From an uncultured Bacteroides sp. (GTDB taxonomy: Bacteria > Bacteroidota > Bacteroidia > Bacteroidales > Bacteroidaceae), in contig CASENM010000022.1 of NCBI GenBank assembly GCA_949289295.1, positions 1-33,480 of the forward strand: a DNA stretch of 33,480 nt, read 5' to 3'. Made by a program: the position numbers and the translations under genes. The notes beneath the pieces were generated by a model. It was not told where the DNA came from. It searched no databases and worked only from the letters and a program-made list of their open reading frames with translations. Shown here in pieces: positions 17,160-25,748 of this stretch (its first letter is position 1; every line of letters starts with the position of its first letter).

Positions 17160-18116
17160 ATGAATAACAACGATGAATTTGAAAGCGAACTCTTCCGGAA
17201 TCTGGAACAGGAAGACAAAGAGAATCTGAACCAGCCAAACAAATATGACCTGGCACTGGGGAAGTATAACACGAACTTGAAAGACGATGAAATCGCGGCT
17301 AAAGTATCGCATCTCATCGGGAAACACGTGAAGGACAACGACACGGAGGAGGTCAAGAAATTCCTCTTCAACTGTATTGACCTGACCACACTGAAATGCA
17401 CGGACAGCGAAACAAGCGTAATGAAATTCACGGAGAAGGTCAACGAATTTGATGACAAATATCCGGACCTGAAGAACGTGGCCGCCATCTGCGTTTACCC
17501 GAACATGGCAGAAATCGTAAACGACACGCTGGAAGCCGACCGGGTAAAAATAGCTTGTGTCGCAGGCGGATTTCCTTCTTCACAAACGTTCATGGAAGTA
17601 AAAGTGGCCGAAACCGCCATGGCACTTCACGCCGGTGCCGATGAAATAGACATCGTGATGCCGGTAGGAAAGTTCCTGACCGGCGATTATGAAGGTATGT
17701 GCGATGAAATTCAGGAACTGAAAGACGTGTGCGGTGAAAAGCATCTGAAAGTAATCTTGGAAACCGGCGCACTCGGAACAGCCTCAAACATCAAAAAAGC
17801 TGCTATCCTTGCCATGTATTCAGGCGCAGACTTCATCAAGACATCTACAGGAAAAGAACAGCCGGCTGCTACTCCAGAAGCAGCCTATGTAATGTGCGAA
17901 GCAATCAAAGAATATTATCTGGAAACAGAGCGTAAGGTAGGATTCAAACCGGCAGGCGGGTTGAACACCGTAAACGATGCGTTAGTATATTATACCATCG
18001 TAAAAGAAGTATTAGGCAAAGACTGGCTCAACAATGGGCTTTTCCGCCTGGGGACTAGCCGTCTGGCTGACAAGCTGCTTTCCGACATTCTGGGAGAAGA
18101 GACGAAATTCTTCTAG
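17160..18116 (+). CDS. deoC: Deoxyribose-phosphate aldolase
   Basis: DeoC splits 2-deoxyribose-5-phosphate into acetaldehyde and glyceraldehyde-3-phosphate in deoxynucleoside breakdown. The Schiff-base lysine is Lys227 in DFIKTSTGK, the second catalytic lysine is Lys263 in GFKPAGG, and DEIDIVMPVG (161-170) belongs to the active site. At 318 residues it is longer than the 220-260 residues of most DeoC proteins. The extra part is a charged N-terminal region of roughly 60 residues, with no domain I recognise. It is the last gene of the dtd-mazG-deoC run. A 60-bp perfect-armed hairpin follows 7 bp after the stop. Confidence 0.95.
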   Translation: MNNNDEFESELFRNLEQEDKENLNQPNKYDLALGKYNTNLKDDEIAAKVSHLIGKHVKDNDTEEVKKFLFNCIDLTTLKCTDSETSVMKFTEKVNEFDDKYPDLKNVAAICVYPNMAEIVNDTLEADRVKIACVAGGFPSSQTFMEVKVAETAMALHAGADEIDIVMPVGKFLTGDYEGMCDEIQELKDVCGEKHLKVILETGALGTASNIKKAAILAMYSGADFIKTSTGKEQPAATPEAAYVMCEAIKEYYLETERKVGFKPAGGLNTVNDALVYYTIVKEVLGKDWLNNGLFRLGTSRLADKLLSDILGEETKFF

Positions 18117-18123
18117 AAAGACA

Positions 18124-18183
18124 GAAGCCACAGGGCATTTGCAGCATCCGGTACCGGAAACAGCTGAAATGCCCTGTGGCTTC
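18124..18183. terminator. Long hairpin between converging deoC and polyprenyl synthase genes
   Basis: Arms GAAGCCACAGGGCATTT and AAATGCCCTGTGGCTTC pair perfectly over 17 bp. The inner sequence adds CAGC with GCTG and the palindrome CCGGTACCGG. Neither strand has a clear T tract after the stem, so it may be a bidirectional terminator of unusual type or an RNA 3' end stabiliser. Confidence 0.6.
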
Positions 18184-18202
18184 CGCCATATTATAAAGCC
18201 GC

Positions 18203-19183
18203 TTATTTGTCTCGTTCCACTACATAATCAATATACAGAGTCAATGACCGGCGGATTTCGTTGTCAGTAAAATCAGGCAGCAACGCCAATGCCCTGTCAC
18301 GGTAATCATGCATCACCATCTCAGCATATTCAATGCCACCCTCCTCTTTGATGCGAGCGACAAACGATGCAATCTCCTCTTTCGAAGCTTCAAGATTCCG
18401 TATCCGCAACGCAAGCTCATTCAACGCCGGATTATTCAACTTATTGAGCGTATAGATAGCCGGAAGAGTCAGCTTTCCTTCCATCATGTCATTACCGGTT
18501 GGTTTCCCGATTTTCGGATTGTCAAAGTAATCAAAGATATCATCTTTAATCTGGAATGCGATGCCAATCATCTCACCGAAAAGTGACGCACACCGGATAT
18601 ACTCTTCATCAGCTCCTACGGAAATCGCCCCGCTTTCGGCACTGGCCCGAAACAAAGCCGCCGTTTTCTTACGGATTACATCAAAATATGCCTTCTCCGA
18701 AAAGTCATTGTTCTCAATGTTACTCAGCTGCAGAATCTCACCTTCTGAAAGATCTTGCCCGAGACACGCAACCAGCTCGACGAGACGAATCATTCCTGTA
18801 AAAGACGCATGCTTCAAACTCGTTGCAAGCATATAGTCACCTACCAATACTGATACTTTGTTATTGTAGACAGCATTGACCGATGACTGCCCGCGACGTT
18901 CGTCGCTTTCGTCCACCACATCATCGTGCACCAAACTTGCGGTATGAAGCAGTTCCAACGACAAGGCGGCATGCAAAGTCGAACTGTTCAGCTTCCCGAA
19001 AAGTTTAGCCATCAACATCACAAGAATGGGGCGCATCATCTTCCCTCTCCTCTTCTTGATATAAGACAACACATCCTGTAACCTCGGATTTGTGCTGGTC
19101 AATGAGGCCTCAAAGAGAGCCCTGAATTCATTCAATTCGTTTTCAACGGGCTGCTTGATCAAATCAATTTTATCCATGTGCAT
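18203..19183 (-). CDS. Long-chain polyprenyl diphosphate synthase
   Basis: This 326-residue trans-prenyltransferase lengthens farnesyl diphosphate with isopentenyl units. The product is likely the side chain of menaquinone in this lineage. The first aspartate-rich motif is DDVVD at 87-91, followed by ERR, and the second is DDIFD at 214-218. In between lie GDYMLA (115-120) and the KxxK-type region with KKTAALF (172-178). The residues before the first motif are small to medium (TASLVH), which fits long products, but chain length cannot be fixed from this. The start could be Met1 or Met3. It converges on deoC and is divergent from polA. Confidence 0.92.
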   Translation of the reverse strand: MHMDKIDLIKQPVENELNEFRALFEASLTSTNPRLQDVLSYIKKRRGKMMRPILVMLMAKLFGKLNSSTLHAALSLELLHTASLVHDDVVDESDERRGQSSVNAVYNNKVSVLVGDYMLATSLKHASFTGMIRLVELVACLGQDLSEGEILQLSNIENNDFSEKAYFDVIRKKTAALFRASAESGAISVGADEEYIRCASLFGEMIGIAFQIKDDIFDYFDNPKIGKPTGNDMMEGKLTLPAIYTLNKLNNPALNELALRIRNLEASKEEIASFVARIKEEGGIEYAEMVMHDYRDRALALLPDFTDNEIRRSLTLYIDYVVERDK

Positions 19184-19195
19184 TTATTTAGCACA

Positions 19196-19203
19196 CAAAA
19201 GTA
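19196..19203 (-). promoter_or_regulatory. -7 element of the polyprenyl synthase gene
   Basis: The minus strand reads TACTTTTG, a full match to TAnnTTTG, 13 bp upstream of the start at 19183. On the other strand, polA has TACATTTA (19234-19241), a seven-of-eight match, so the two genes may share an 88-bp divergent promoter region. Confidence 0.5.
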
Positions 19204-19271
19204 ATAATAAAAGAGATAATAGCGTATTTTTTTGTACATTTACATGAAAAAACTTAATCTTTTTATATGAT

Positions 19272-22043
19272 ATGGAGAAACTGTTTCTGCTAGACGCATA
19301 CGCTTTGATTTACCGTGCCTATTACGCTTTCATCAAGAATCCCCGCATCAATTCAAAGGGCTTCAACACGTCAGCCGTGCTGGGCTTTGTCAATACACTC
19401 GAAGAAGTGCTGCGAAAGGAAAACCCTACGCACATCGGAATCGCATTTGACCCTTCAGGTCCGACTTTCCGGCATGAAGCATACGCCGCATATAAAGCCC
19501 AACGGGAAGAAACACCGGAAGCAATCAGGCAGTCAATCACACCCATCAAGAATATTATCCGGGCTTACCGGATTCCCATCCTGGAAGTCGCGGGCTATGA
19601 AGCAGACGACGTAATCGGCACACTGGCCACACAAGCAGGCCTGCAAGGTATCGATACCTACATGATGACACCCGATAAAGACTATGGCCAGCTGGTAGGT
19701 GACCATGTCTTCATGTACCGCCCCAAATATGGCGACAAGGAGTTTGACGTGATGGGAGTAGAAGAAGTGAAAACCAAATTTAATATAAGCTCACCCACAC
19801 AAGTCATCGACATGCTCGGACTGATGGGTGACGCTTCTGACAATATCCCGGGATGTCCGGGAGTGGGCGAAAAAACAGCCCAGAAACTGATTGCCCAATT
19901 CGGAAGCATCGAAAACCTGCTGGCCAATACCGGAGAGCTGAAAGGAGCGATCAAAAAGAAAGTGGAGGAAAACAAAGAACAGATTCTATTCTCAAAATTC
20001 CTGGCCACTATCAAAACGGACGTTCCCATTGAATTGAATATGGAGGAGCTGAAACGTGAAGAGCCGGACAAAGAAGAACTCCGCAAGATTTTTGAAGAAC
20101 TGGAGTTCCGCACATTAATTGACCGAGTACTGAACACAGAAAAGAAAGTCAGCCCTTCCTCCCCCACCTCACAACCTGATCTCTTTGGATTTTTCACCGA
20201 CGAAGAGACAGGTGTAGCCAAAAATTCAAATCTCACGAGGCTTGAAGAGCTTGATTACGATTATCAACTCGTTGATACCGAAGAAAAAATGAATGATTTG
20301 TTTCAAAAATTAATTACAAAACAAATTATTTGTCTGGATACAGAAACCACAGGAACCGACCCGATAGTGGCTGAACTGGTGGGAATGAGCTTTTCGTTCA
20401 AAGAAAATCAAGCATTCTATGTGCCGGTACCGGCCGACCAGAAGGAATCACAAAAAATTGTGAATATATTCAAGCCGGTCCTTGAAAATGAAACCATACT
20501 CAAAGTCGGACAAAATATCAAGTATGACTTGCTCGTTCTGGCCAACTACGGAGTCAGTCTGCAGGGAAAAATGTTTGATACAATGATTGCCCACTATGTA
20601 CTCCAACCGGAACTCCGACATGGAATGGATTATCTGGCAGAAATCTATCTGAAATATGAAACTATAAAAATAGAAGAACTTATCGGACCGAAAGGAAAGA
20701 ATCAAAAAAACATGCGCGACCTCTCCCCGACCGATGTCTACAAATATGCCTGTGAGGATGCAGATGTCACACTGAAACTAAAAAACATATTGGAAAAAGA
20801 ACTGGTGACGAATGGAGTAAAAGAATTGTTTGAAGAAATTGAAATGCCGCTCGTTCCAGTACTTGCCTATATGGAACGCAACGGAGTAAGAATCGACACT
20901 GAAGCATTGAAGGAAACGTCACGCCACTTTACGGCCAGAATGAACCAGATAGAAGAGGAAGTACACGAACTGGCTGGAATAAATTTCAACATTGCATCCC
21001 CCAAACAAGTAGGAGAAGTATTGTTCGACAAACTCAAAATTGTAGAGAAAGCCAAAAAGACGAAAAGCGGACAATATGTCACTTCAGAAGAAGTATTGGA
21101 AAGTTTGAGAGGAAAACATGAAATTGTAGGGAAAATTCTGGAACACCGTGGACTGAAAAAATTGTTGGGAACTTATATCGACGCTCTTCCACAACTGATA
21201 AACCCGAAAACCGGAAGAATACACACTTCTTTCAACCAAACAGTCACAGCCACCGGCCGGCTTAGCTCAAGCAATCCTAACCTACAGAATATTCCCGTAC
21301 GGAATGAAGACGGAAAAGAAATCCGGAAGGCATTCATTCCAGACGACGGATGCGAATTTTTCTCGGCCGACTATTCACAAATCGAGCTCCGTATCATGGC
21401 TCATTTAAGTGAAGACCCGCACATGATTGAAGCATTCTGTGAAGGACAAGACATCCATGCCGCCACAGCCGCAAAAATTTATAAGGAACCTTTGAATGAG
21501 GTAACACGCGAGCAGCGCAGCAAAGCCAAAACCGCCAACTTCGGAATCATATACGGCATTTCGGTATTCGGACTGGCAGAACGTCTGAATGTAGACCGGA
21601 AAGAAGCAAAAGCACTCATTGACGGATACTTTGAGAACTATCCCCACGTGAAAGAATACATGGAAAAAAGTATCCGAACAGCCCGGGAAAAAGGATACAT
21701 AGAAACTATATTCAAACGAAAACGCTATCTGCCGGACATCAACTCACACAATGCGGTAGTACGTGGATATGCAGAACGAAATGCCATCAATGCACCTATC
21801 CAAGGAAGTGCCGCCGACATTATAAAAGTAGCTATGATACGCATCTACAAACGCTTCTTGCTGGAAGGCATCCGGTCAAAAATGATTCTTCAGGTACACG
21901 ATGAATTGAACTTCAGCGTTCTGCCCGAAGAAAAAGAGAAAGTACAACAGATTGTGATAAGCGAAATGGAAAATGCTTACAAAATGAAAGCTCCTTTATG
22001 TGCCGACTGTGGATGGGGTAAAAACTGGCTGGAGGCACATTGA
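19272..22043 (+). CDS. polA: DNA polymerase I
   Basis: PolA fills gaps and removes RNA primers in lagging-strand synthesis and repair. The 923-residue protein has all three domains. The 5' nuclease (about 1-290) shows LLDAYALIYRAYYAF and GYEADDVIG, then GDASDNIPGCPGVGEKTA. The 3'-5' exonuclease keeps its DTETTG motif at 356-361, so proofreading looks intact. The polymerase domain has motif A (SADYSQIELR near 698-707), motif B (RSKAKTANFGIIYG) and motif C (QVHDELNF near 875). The gene stands alone, with no close downstream partner. Confidence 0.98.
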   Translation: MEKLFLLDAYALIYRAYYAFIKNPRINSKGFNTSAVLGFVNTLEEVLRKENPTHIGIAFDPSGPTFRHEAYAAYKAQREETPEAIRQSITPIKNIIRAYRIPILEVAGYEADDVIGTLATQAGLQGIDTYMMTPDKDYGQLVGDHVFMYRPKYGDKEFDVMGVEEVKTKFNISSPTQVIDMLGLMGDASDNIPGCPGVGEKTAQKLIAQFGSIENLLANTGELKGAIKKKVEENKEQILFSKFLATIKTDVPIELNMEELKREEPDKEELRKIFEELEFRTLIDRVLNTEKKVSPSSPTSQPDLFGFFTDEETGVAKNSNLTRLEELDYDYQLVDTEEKMNDLFQKLITKQIICLDTETTGTDPIVAELVGMSFSFKENQAFYVPVPADQKESQKIVNIFKPVLENETILKVGQNIKYDLLVLANYGVSLQGKMFDTMIAHYVLQPELRHGMDYLAEIYLKYETIKIEELIGPKGKNQKNMRDLSPTDVYKYACEDADVTLKLKNILEKELVTNGVKELFEEIEMPLVPVLAYMERNGVRIDTEALKETSRHFTARMNQIEEEVHELAGINFNIASPKQVGEVLFDKLKIVEKAKKTKSGQYVTSEEVLESLRGKHEIVGKILEHRGLKKLLGTYIDALPQLINPKTGRIHTSFNQTVTATGRLSSSNPNLQNIPVRNEDGKEIRKAFIPDDGCEFFSADYSQIELRIMAHLSEDPHMIEAFCEGQDIHAATAAKIYKEPLNEVTREQRSKAKTANFGIIYGISVFGLAERLNVDRKEAKALIDGYFENYPHVKEYMEKSIRTAREKGYIETIFKRKRYLPDINSHNAVVRGYAERNAINAPIQGSAADIIKVAMIRIYKRFLLEGIRSKMILQVHDELNFSVLPEEKEKVQQIVISEMENAYKMKAPLCADCGWGKNWLEAH

Positions 22044-22139
22044 TGTGAAACGTCTGTCAACGGGTTCTTATCTGATAACATTTTGTCAATAGATAACAAT
22101 TTTTCAAACAGAAAAAATTGGCGGCACGAAACAAATTAC

Positions 22140-22147
22140 TATATTTG
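22140..22147 (+). promoter_or_regulatory. -7 promoter element of the DUF3836-type gene
   Basis: TATATTTG is a full TAnnTTTG match, with a TTG at 22118-22120 placed 19 bp upstream as the -33 element. It also decides the start: a frame open from 22083 begins before this promoter, so the ATG at 22197 is preferred. Confidence 0.65.
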
Positions 22148-22196
22148 CAATATAAGAATTAGACAATTTGTCAGGCAAACCTTAAAAAAAGAAGAT

Positions 22197-22583
22197 ATGA
22201 AAACAAAACATCTATTCAAAAGTTTAATTGTTATGGCAATGGCTTTTGCAGCAAATCTTACAGTTTCTGCTACAGTATGGGACAACAATCTTATCTATAA
22301 CGCAGAAGAAGTGAACGGGGTAAAAATCGCTGAAACCGTTTATAAGAAAGACGGGAATACGCTGACAAACTATATGAAATACAATTATAAATATAACGAA
22401 AACAATCAGATGACAGAAAACATGTCGCAGAAATGGAACAGCAGAAAAAATTGCTGGGAAAACGATCTCTGCATCCGTTATATCTATGACAGCAAAAGTG
22501 TTACAACTGAATACTACAAATGGAATGCCCGGAAAAACGATTTCATTCTCATTCCGGAAATGACTGTAACAATGGACAGATAA
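22197..22583 (+). CDS. DUF3836-type small secreted protein
   Basis: From the ATG at 22197 the protein has 128 residues, with a clear signal peptide (residues 1-24, MKTKHLFKSLIVMAMAF and on, cleavage near VSA-TV). The mature part is rich in Tyr, Asn, Lys and Trp with repeated phrases such as QKWNSRKNCWEND and YKWNARKNDF. This is typical of the DUF3836 family found almost only in Bacteroides, usually in several copies per genome. The function is unknown; it is exported to the periplasm or beyond. It stands alone under its own promoter. Confidence 0.75.
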   Translation: MKTKHLFKSLIVMAMAFAANLTVSATVWDNNLIYNAEEVNGVKIAETVYKKDGNTLTNYMKYNYKYNENNQMTENMSQKWNSRKNCWENDLCIRYIYDSKSVTTEYYKWNARKNDFILIPEMTVTMDR

Positions 22584-22613
22584 ACATCCAAGATTTCATA
22601 ACTTTCTTTTTAA

Positions 22614-22724
22614 ATAAAGAGGCTCAAAATGAAAATGATGTATCATTCTATCATCCAATGGAGTAGAGTGAAAGATACCGGCAGTTATCTTGACAGTCAA
22701 TTTCCATTTTGAGCCTCTCTTTAT
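22614..22724. repeat. Inverted-repeat element, MITE-like or large hairpin
   Basis: The left arm ATAAAGAGGCTCAAAATG (22614-22631) and the complement of the right end, ATAAAGAGAGGCTCAAAATG (22705-22724), are the same except for a 2-bp GA insertion. About 73 bp separate them. This could be a short non-autonomous transposable element, an insertion-sequence remnant, or the terminator of the gene upstream. Confidence 0.45.
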
Positions 22725-22739
22725 CGGGAATAATCTTCC

Positions 22740-22831
22740 AATAAAAACTCTTCAGACTTTTTTCATTTGTTCCGGCTTTTCCTGGTCCTGTCATCAGCCG
22801 GACCCCTATCTTCCTTAATAAAAACTCTTCA
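22740..22831. repeat. 15-bp direct repeat pair
   Basis: AATAAAAACTCTTCA occurs at 22740-22754 and again at 22817-22831, 77 bp apart. Similar sequence does not continue on either side for long. The meaning is unknown. Confidence 0.6.
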
Positions 22832-22961
22832 AAAGATTTTCCTGATAAACCGGGAAAAAATTTAAACAGGCTCTTGCTTTCAATCTGAAAGTTTGTACTC
22901 TCACAATTGCCCGCCAGCAATTACGCCTCTCACTTCATGACGAACATAACAAAAAATTAAG

Positions 22962-22969
22962 TACCTTTG
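22962..22969 (+). promoter_or_regulatory. -7 promoter element of ychF
   Basis: TACCTTTG is a full match to TAnnTTTG, 49 bp upstream of the ychF start. No good TTG is seen at the -33 position. Confidence 0.5.
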
Positions 22970-23018
22970 CCCCGACATTGAATATCAAGGAATAATCATT
23001 AAAATACAAAATAATTCT

Positions 23019-24122
23019 ATGGCTTTACAATGTGGTATTGTAGGACTGCCGAACGTAGGTAAGTCCACACTTTTCAATTGCTTGTCGAATGCGAAGGCTC
23101 AGGCGGCCAACTTCCCGTTCTGCACCATCGAGCCGAACGTAGGTGTAATCACCGTTCCGGACGAACGGCTGAACAAACTGGCCGAACTGGTACATCCGGG
23201 ACGCGTCGTTCCCACCACAGTAGAAATCGTCGACATCGCCGGACTGGTGAAAGGTGCCAGCAAAGGGGAAGGTCTCGGCAACAAGTTTCTGGCCAATATC
23301 CGTGAGACGGATGCCATCATCCATGTGCTCCGCTGTTTCGATGATGAGAATGTGACTCATGTGGACGGTACGGTCAATCCGGTGCGCGACAAGGAAATCA
23401 TCGACATGGAACTTCAGCTGAAGGACCTGGAGACCATCGAAAGCCGTATCCAGAAAGTGCAGAAACAAGCACAGACAGGAGGTGACAAGGTGGCCAAACA
23501 GACATACGAAGTGCTGGTGCGCTACAAGGAAGCGCTTGAACAAGGAAAATCAGCCCGCACGGTACAATTCGAATCAAAAGACGAACAGAAGATAGCACAC
23601 GACCTTTTTCTGCTGACTTCAAAACCGGTAATGTATGTGTGCAACGTAGATGAAGGAAGTGCCGTGACAGGCAACAAATACGTGGAACAGGTGCGTGAGG
23701 CAGTAAAAGAAGAGAATGCCGAGATTCTGGTGGTAGCCGCAAAAACCGAAGCGGACATTGCCGAACTGGAAACTTATGAGGACCGTCAGATGTTCCTTCA
23801 GGAAATAGGACTGGAAGAATCGGGTGTGAACCGACTCATCAAATCGGCATACAAGCTCCTGAACCTGGAAACATTCATCACCGCAGGCGAAATGGAAGTC
23901 AAGGCATGGACCTACCACAAGGGCTGGAAAGCTCCGCAATGTGCCGGTGTCATCCATACTGACTTCGAGAAAGGATTTATCCGTGCCGAGGTCATCAAAT
24001 ACGAGGATTATATCAAATACGGAAGTGAAGCTGCCGTACGCGAGGCCGGTAAGCTGAATGTGGAAGGCAAGGACTATGTGGTGCAGGACGGTGACATCAT
24101 GCACTTCCGGTTCAATGTATAA
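23019..24122 (+). CDS. ychF: Redox-regulated ATPase YchF (Ola1 family)
   Basis: YchF is a universally conserved Obg-family P-loop protein that prefers ATP to GTP and associates with ribosomes. The 367 residues are the normal length. The Walker A loop is GLPNVGKS at 9-16, and DIAGLVKGASKGEGLGNKFL (starting near 73) is the switch II region typical of YchF. The base-recognition motif is NVDE where GTPases have NKxD, consistent with ATP use. A TGS domain closes the protein (about 280-365, ending DIMHFRFNV). Confidence 0.97.
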   Translation: MALQCGIVGLPNVGKSTLFNCLSNAKAQAANFPFCTIEPNVGVITVPDERLNKLAELVHPGRVVPTTVEIVDIAGLVKGASKGEGLGNKFLANIRETDAIIHVLRCFDDENVTHVDGTVNPVRDKEIIDMELQLKDLETIESRIQKVQKQAQTGGDKVAKQTYEVLVRYKEALEQGKSARTVQFESKDEQKIAHDLFLLTSKPVMYVCNVDEGSAVTGNKYVEQVREAVKEENAEILVVAAKTEADIAELETYEDRQMFLQEIGLEESGVNRLIKSAYKLLNLETFITAGEMEVKAWTYHKGWKAPQCAGVIHTDFEKGFIRAEVIKYEDYIKYGSEAAVREAGKLNVEGKDYVVQDGDIMHFRFNV

Positions 24123-24132
24123 ATTTTAAGAG

Positions 24133-25044
24133 ATGAAATACTTGATTGTAGGAACAGGAGGTGTGGGAGGCTCCATCGCGGGCTTCCTCGCACTGGCAGG
24201 AAAAGACGTGACCTGCATTGCCCGCGGCAAGCACCTTGAAGCGATCCGCCGCAACGGGCTTCATCTGAAATCAGACTTGAAGGGGGAGCATTTTCTTCCG
24301 GTAAAAGCCTGCACTGCTGAAGAATTCGACGGAAAGGCTGACGTAATCTTTGTCTGTGTGAAGGGCTATTCCATTGACTCCATCAAAGAAGTACTGGAAC
24401 GCGCCTCCACACCCGAGACGCTGGTAATCCCTATCCTGAACGTATATGGCACAGGCCCACGCATCGGCCGGCTCGTGCCTTCTGTCTGCGTACTCGACGG
24501 GTGCATCTATATTGTAGGATTCGTTTCAGGCGAAGGAGAGATTACCCAGATGGGTACCATCTTCCGCCTGGTATTCGGCGCACGCCCCGAACAGGGAATC
24601 GCCCGTGAACGGTTGGAAAAAATAGCCGATGAATTGCGGAAATGCGGTATCAAAGCCGATGTGTCGGACGACATCAACCGCGATACGTTCATCAAATGGG
24701 CATTCATTTCGGCCATGGCCTGCACAGGGGCTTATCACAATGTGCCCATGGGAGAAGTGCAGCACGAAGGAGAAGTGCGCGACACGTTTGTCGGCCTTTC
24801 CAAGGAAAGCGCGGAAATAGGACGGAGACTGAACGTGGAGTTTCCTGAAGACCCGATTGCCTACAATCTGAAAGTCATCGACAAACTCGACCCACACAGT
24901 ACAGCCTCCATGCAGAAGGATCTTGCCCGCGGACATGAATCGGAAATACAGGGATTGCTGTTCGATATGATCGGGCTTGGCGAACGTCTGCACGTGGACA
25001 TGCCGACTTATCATAAAGTGGAGCTAAAGTTTCGGAAAGCATGA
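24133..25044 (+). CDS. Ketopantoate reductase (PanE/ApbA) family protein
   Basis: The 303-residue NAD(P)-dependent enzyme probably reduces 2-dehydropantoate to pantoate for coenzyme A synthesis, or a related 2-keto acid. The nucleotide-binding motif GTGGVGG is at residues 7-13, FVCVKGYS near 73-80 follows the family pattern, and the catalytic-type lysine is Lys188 in TFIKWAF. The substrate-side phrase [12 protein letters not shown] near 258-269 matches the SSMxxDxxxG motif. True PanE and paralogues look alike, so the symbol is withheld. It starts 10 bp after ychF and overlaps the next gene by 4 bp. Confidence 0.88.
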   Translation: MKYLIVGTGGVGGSIAGFLALAGKDVTCIARGKHLEAIRRNGLHLKSDLKGEHFLPVKACTAEEFDGKADVIFVCVKGYSIDSIKEVLERASTPETLVIPILNVYGTGPRIGRLVPSVCVLDGCIYIVGFVSGEGEITQMGTIFRLVFGARPEQGIARERLEKIADELRKCGIKADVSDDINRDTFIKWAFISAMACTGAYHNVPMGEVQHEGEVRDTFVGLSKESAEIGRRLNVEFPEDPIAYNLKVIDKLDPHSTASMQKDLARGHESEIQGLLFDMIGLGERLHVDMPTYHKVELKFRKA

Positions 25045-25703
25045 AACATATAATCAACATCGACACTTGGGAGCGGAAGGACAACTATAACTTTTTCCGC
25101 GGATTCGCCAACTCGTGGATTGCCGTCACAAGCGAAGCGGACTGCACCGAGGCATACGCTTCCGCAAAAGCCGGCGGCAAGTCCTTCTTCCTCTATTATC
25201 TGTATGCCATCCTGCGTGCGGTGAATGAAATCAAGGAACTGCGCTACCGTTGGGACAAGAACGGACAGGTGGTCTACCATGATCAGGTGGATGTCATCTC
25301 TCCCATCGCCGTACCGGGCAAAACCTTCTATACGGTGCGCATCCCCTATCACAAGGATTTCGACACATTCTATACGGAAGCACGACGGATCATCACCACC
25401 ATTCCTGAAGACGGTGACCCGTACGGCACGGATAAACAGATTGCCTCCCAAGGTGATTTTGATGTGTTCCTGCTGAGTGCGACTCCGAAGCTATATTTCA
25501 CATCCATCACCTACACGCAACAGTCCGTAGGCCATCCGCTGGACTATCCGCTGATGAATGCCGGAAAGGCCATCACACGTGCAGGACGCCTCTACATGCC
25601 TATCGCACTGACAGTAAGCCATGCGTTTGCAGACGGAGCGCATATCTCGCTTTTCTTTGAAAAGGTGGAACGGATTTTGAAGGAAATCGCAGAAAGCAAA
25701 TAA
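25041..25703 (+). CDS. Chloramphenicol acetyltransferase-like (type A fold) protein
   Basis: The 220-residue protein has the CAT family layout. The active-site motif HxxxDG appears as His194-AFA-Asp198-Gly199, near the C-terminus as expected. FTSITY near 153-158 and the N-terminal FF.GF.NSW segment also match. CAT enzymes move acetyl from acetyl-CoA to a hydroxyl and work as trimers. The start codon overlaps the stop of the ketopantoate reductase-like gene (ATGA at 25041-25044), so it belongs to a core-gene operon, not to a mobile resistance unit. A housekeeping or unknown acyl acceptor is therefore more likely than drug resistance. A terminator follows 5 bp after its stop. Confidence 0.85.
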   Translation: MKHIINIDTWERKDNYNFFRGFANSWIAVTSEADCTEAYASAKAGGKSFFLYYLYAILRAVNEIKELRYRWDKNGQVVYHDQVDVISPIAVPGKTFYTVRIPYHKDFDTFYTEARRIITTIPEDGDPYGTDKQIASQGDFDVFLLSATPKLYFTSITYTQQSVGHPLDYPLMNAGKAITRAGRLYMPIALTVSHAFADGAHISLFFEKVERILKEIAESK

Positions 25704-25708
25704 GCAAC

Positions 25709-25748
25709 CATGAGGCTGAATCCCAAGACCTCAGCCTCATGATTTTAT
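25709..25748 (+). terminator. Rho-independent terminator of the ychF-CAT-like operon
   Basis: Arms CATGAGGCTGA and TCAGCCTCATG pair perfectly over 11 bp around an 11-base loop and are followed on the plus strand by ATTTTATT. It ends beside the stop codon of the convergent TlpA-like gene and may serve both strands. Confidence 0.8.

Larger units (their letters stand above)
22584..23018. other. Repeat-rich intergenic stretch upstream of ychF
   Basis: No convincing gene is present. A leftward ORF of 89 codons (22651-22920) is open, but it overlaps inverted and direct repeats whose 77-bp spacing is out of frame. The stretch holds a MITE-like inverted repeat (22614-22724), a 15-bp direct repeat (22740 and 22817), a hairpin with arms TCCGGCT and AGCCGGA around 22770-22802, and the ychF promoter. 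Confidence 0.5.

Noticed and set aside
17324-17336. Second parS candidate (CACGTG inside deoC)
   Set aside because: Only the central CACGTG fits. The flanking TGTTT and AAACA are absent.
22651-22920. Leftward ORF of 89 codons upstream of ychF
   Set aside because: It covers the MITE-like right arm and an out-of-frame direct repeat, has no recognisable family and no good promoter.
25041-25703. Acquired chloramphenicol resistance gene
   Set aside because: The gene is translationally coupled to a core-type gene, and no mobile element ends lie nearby.
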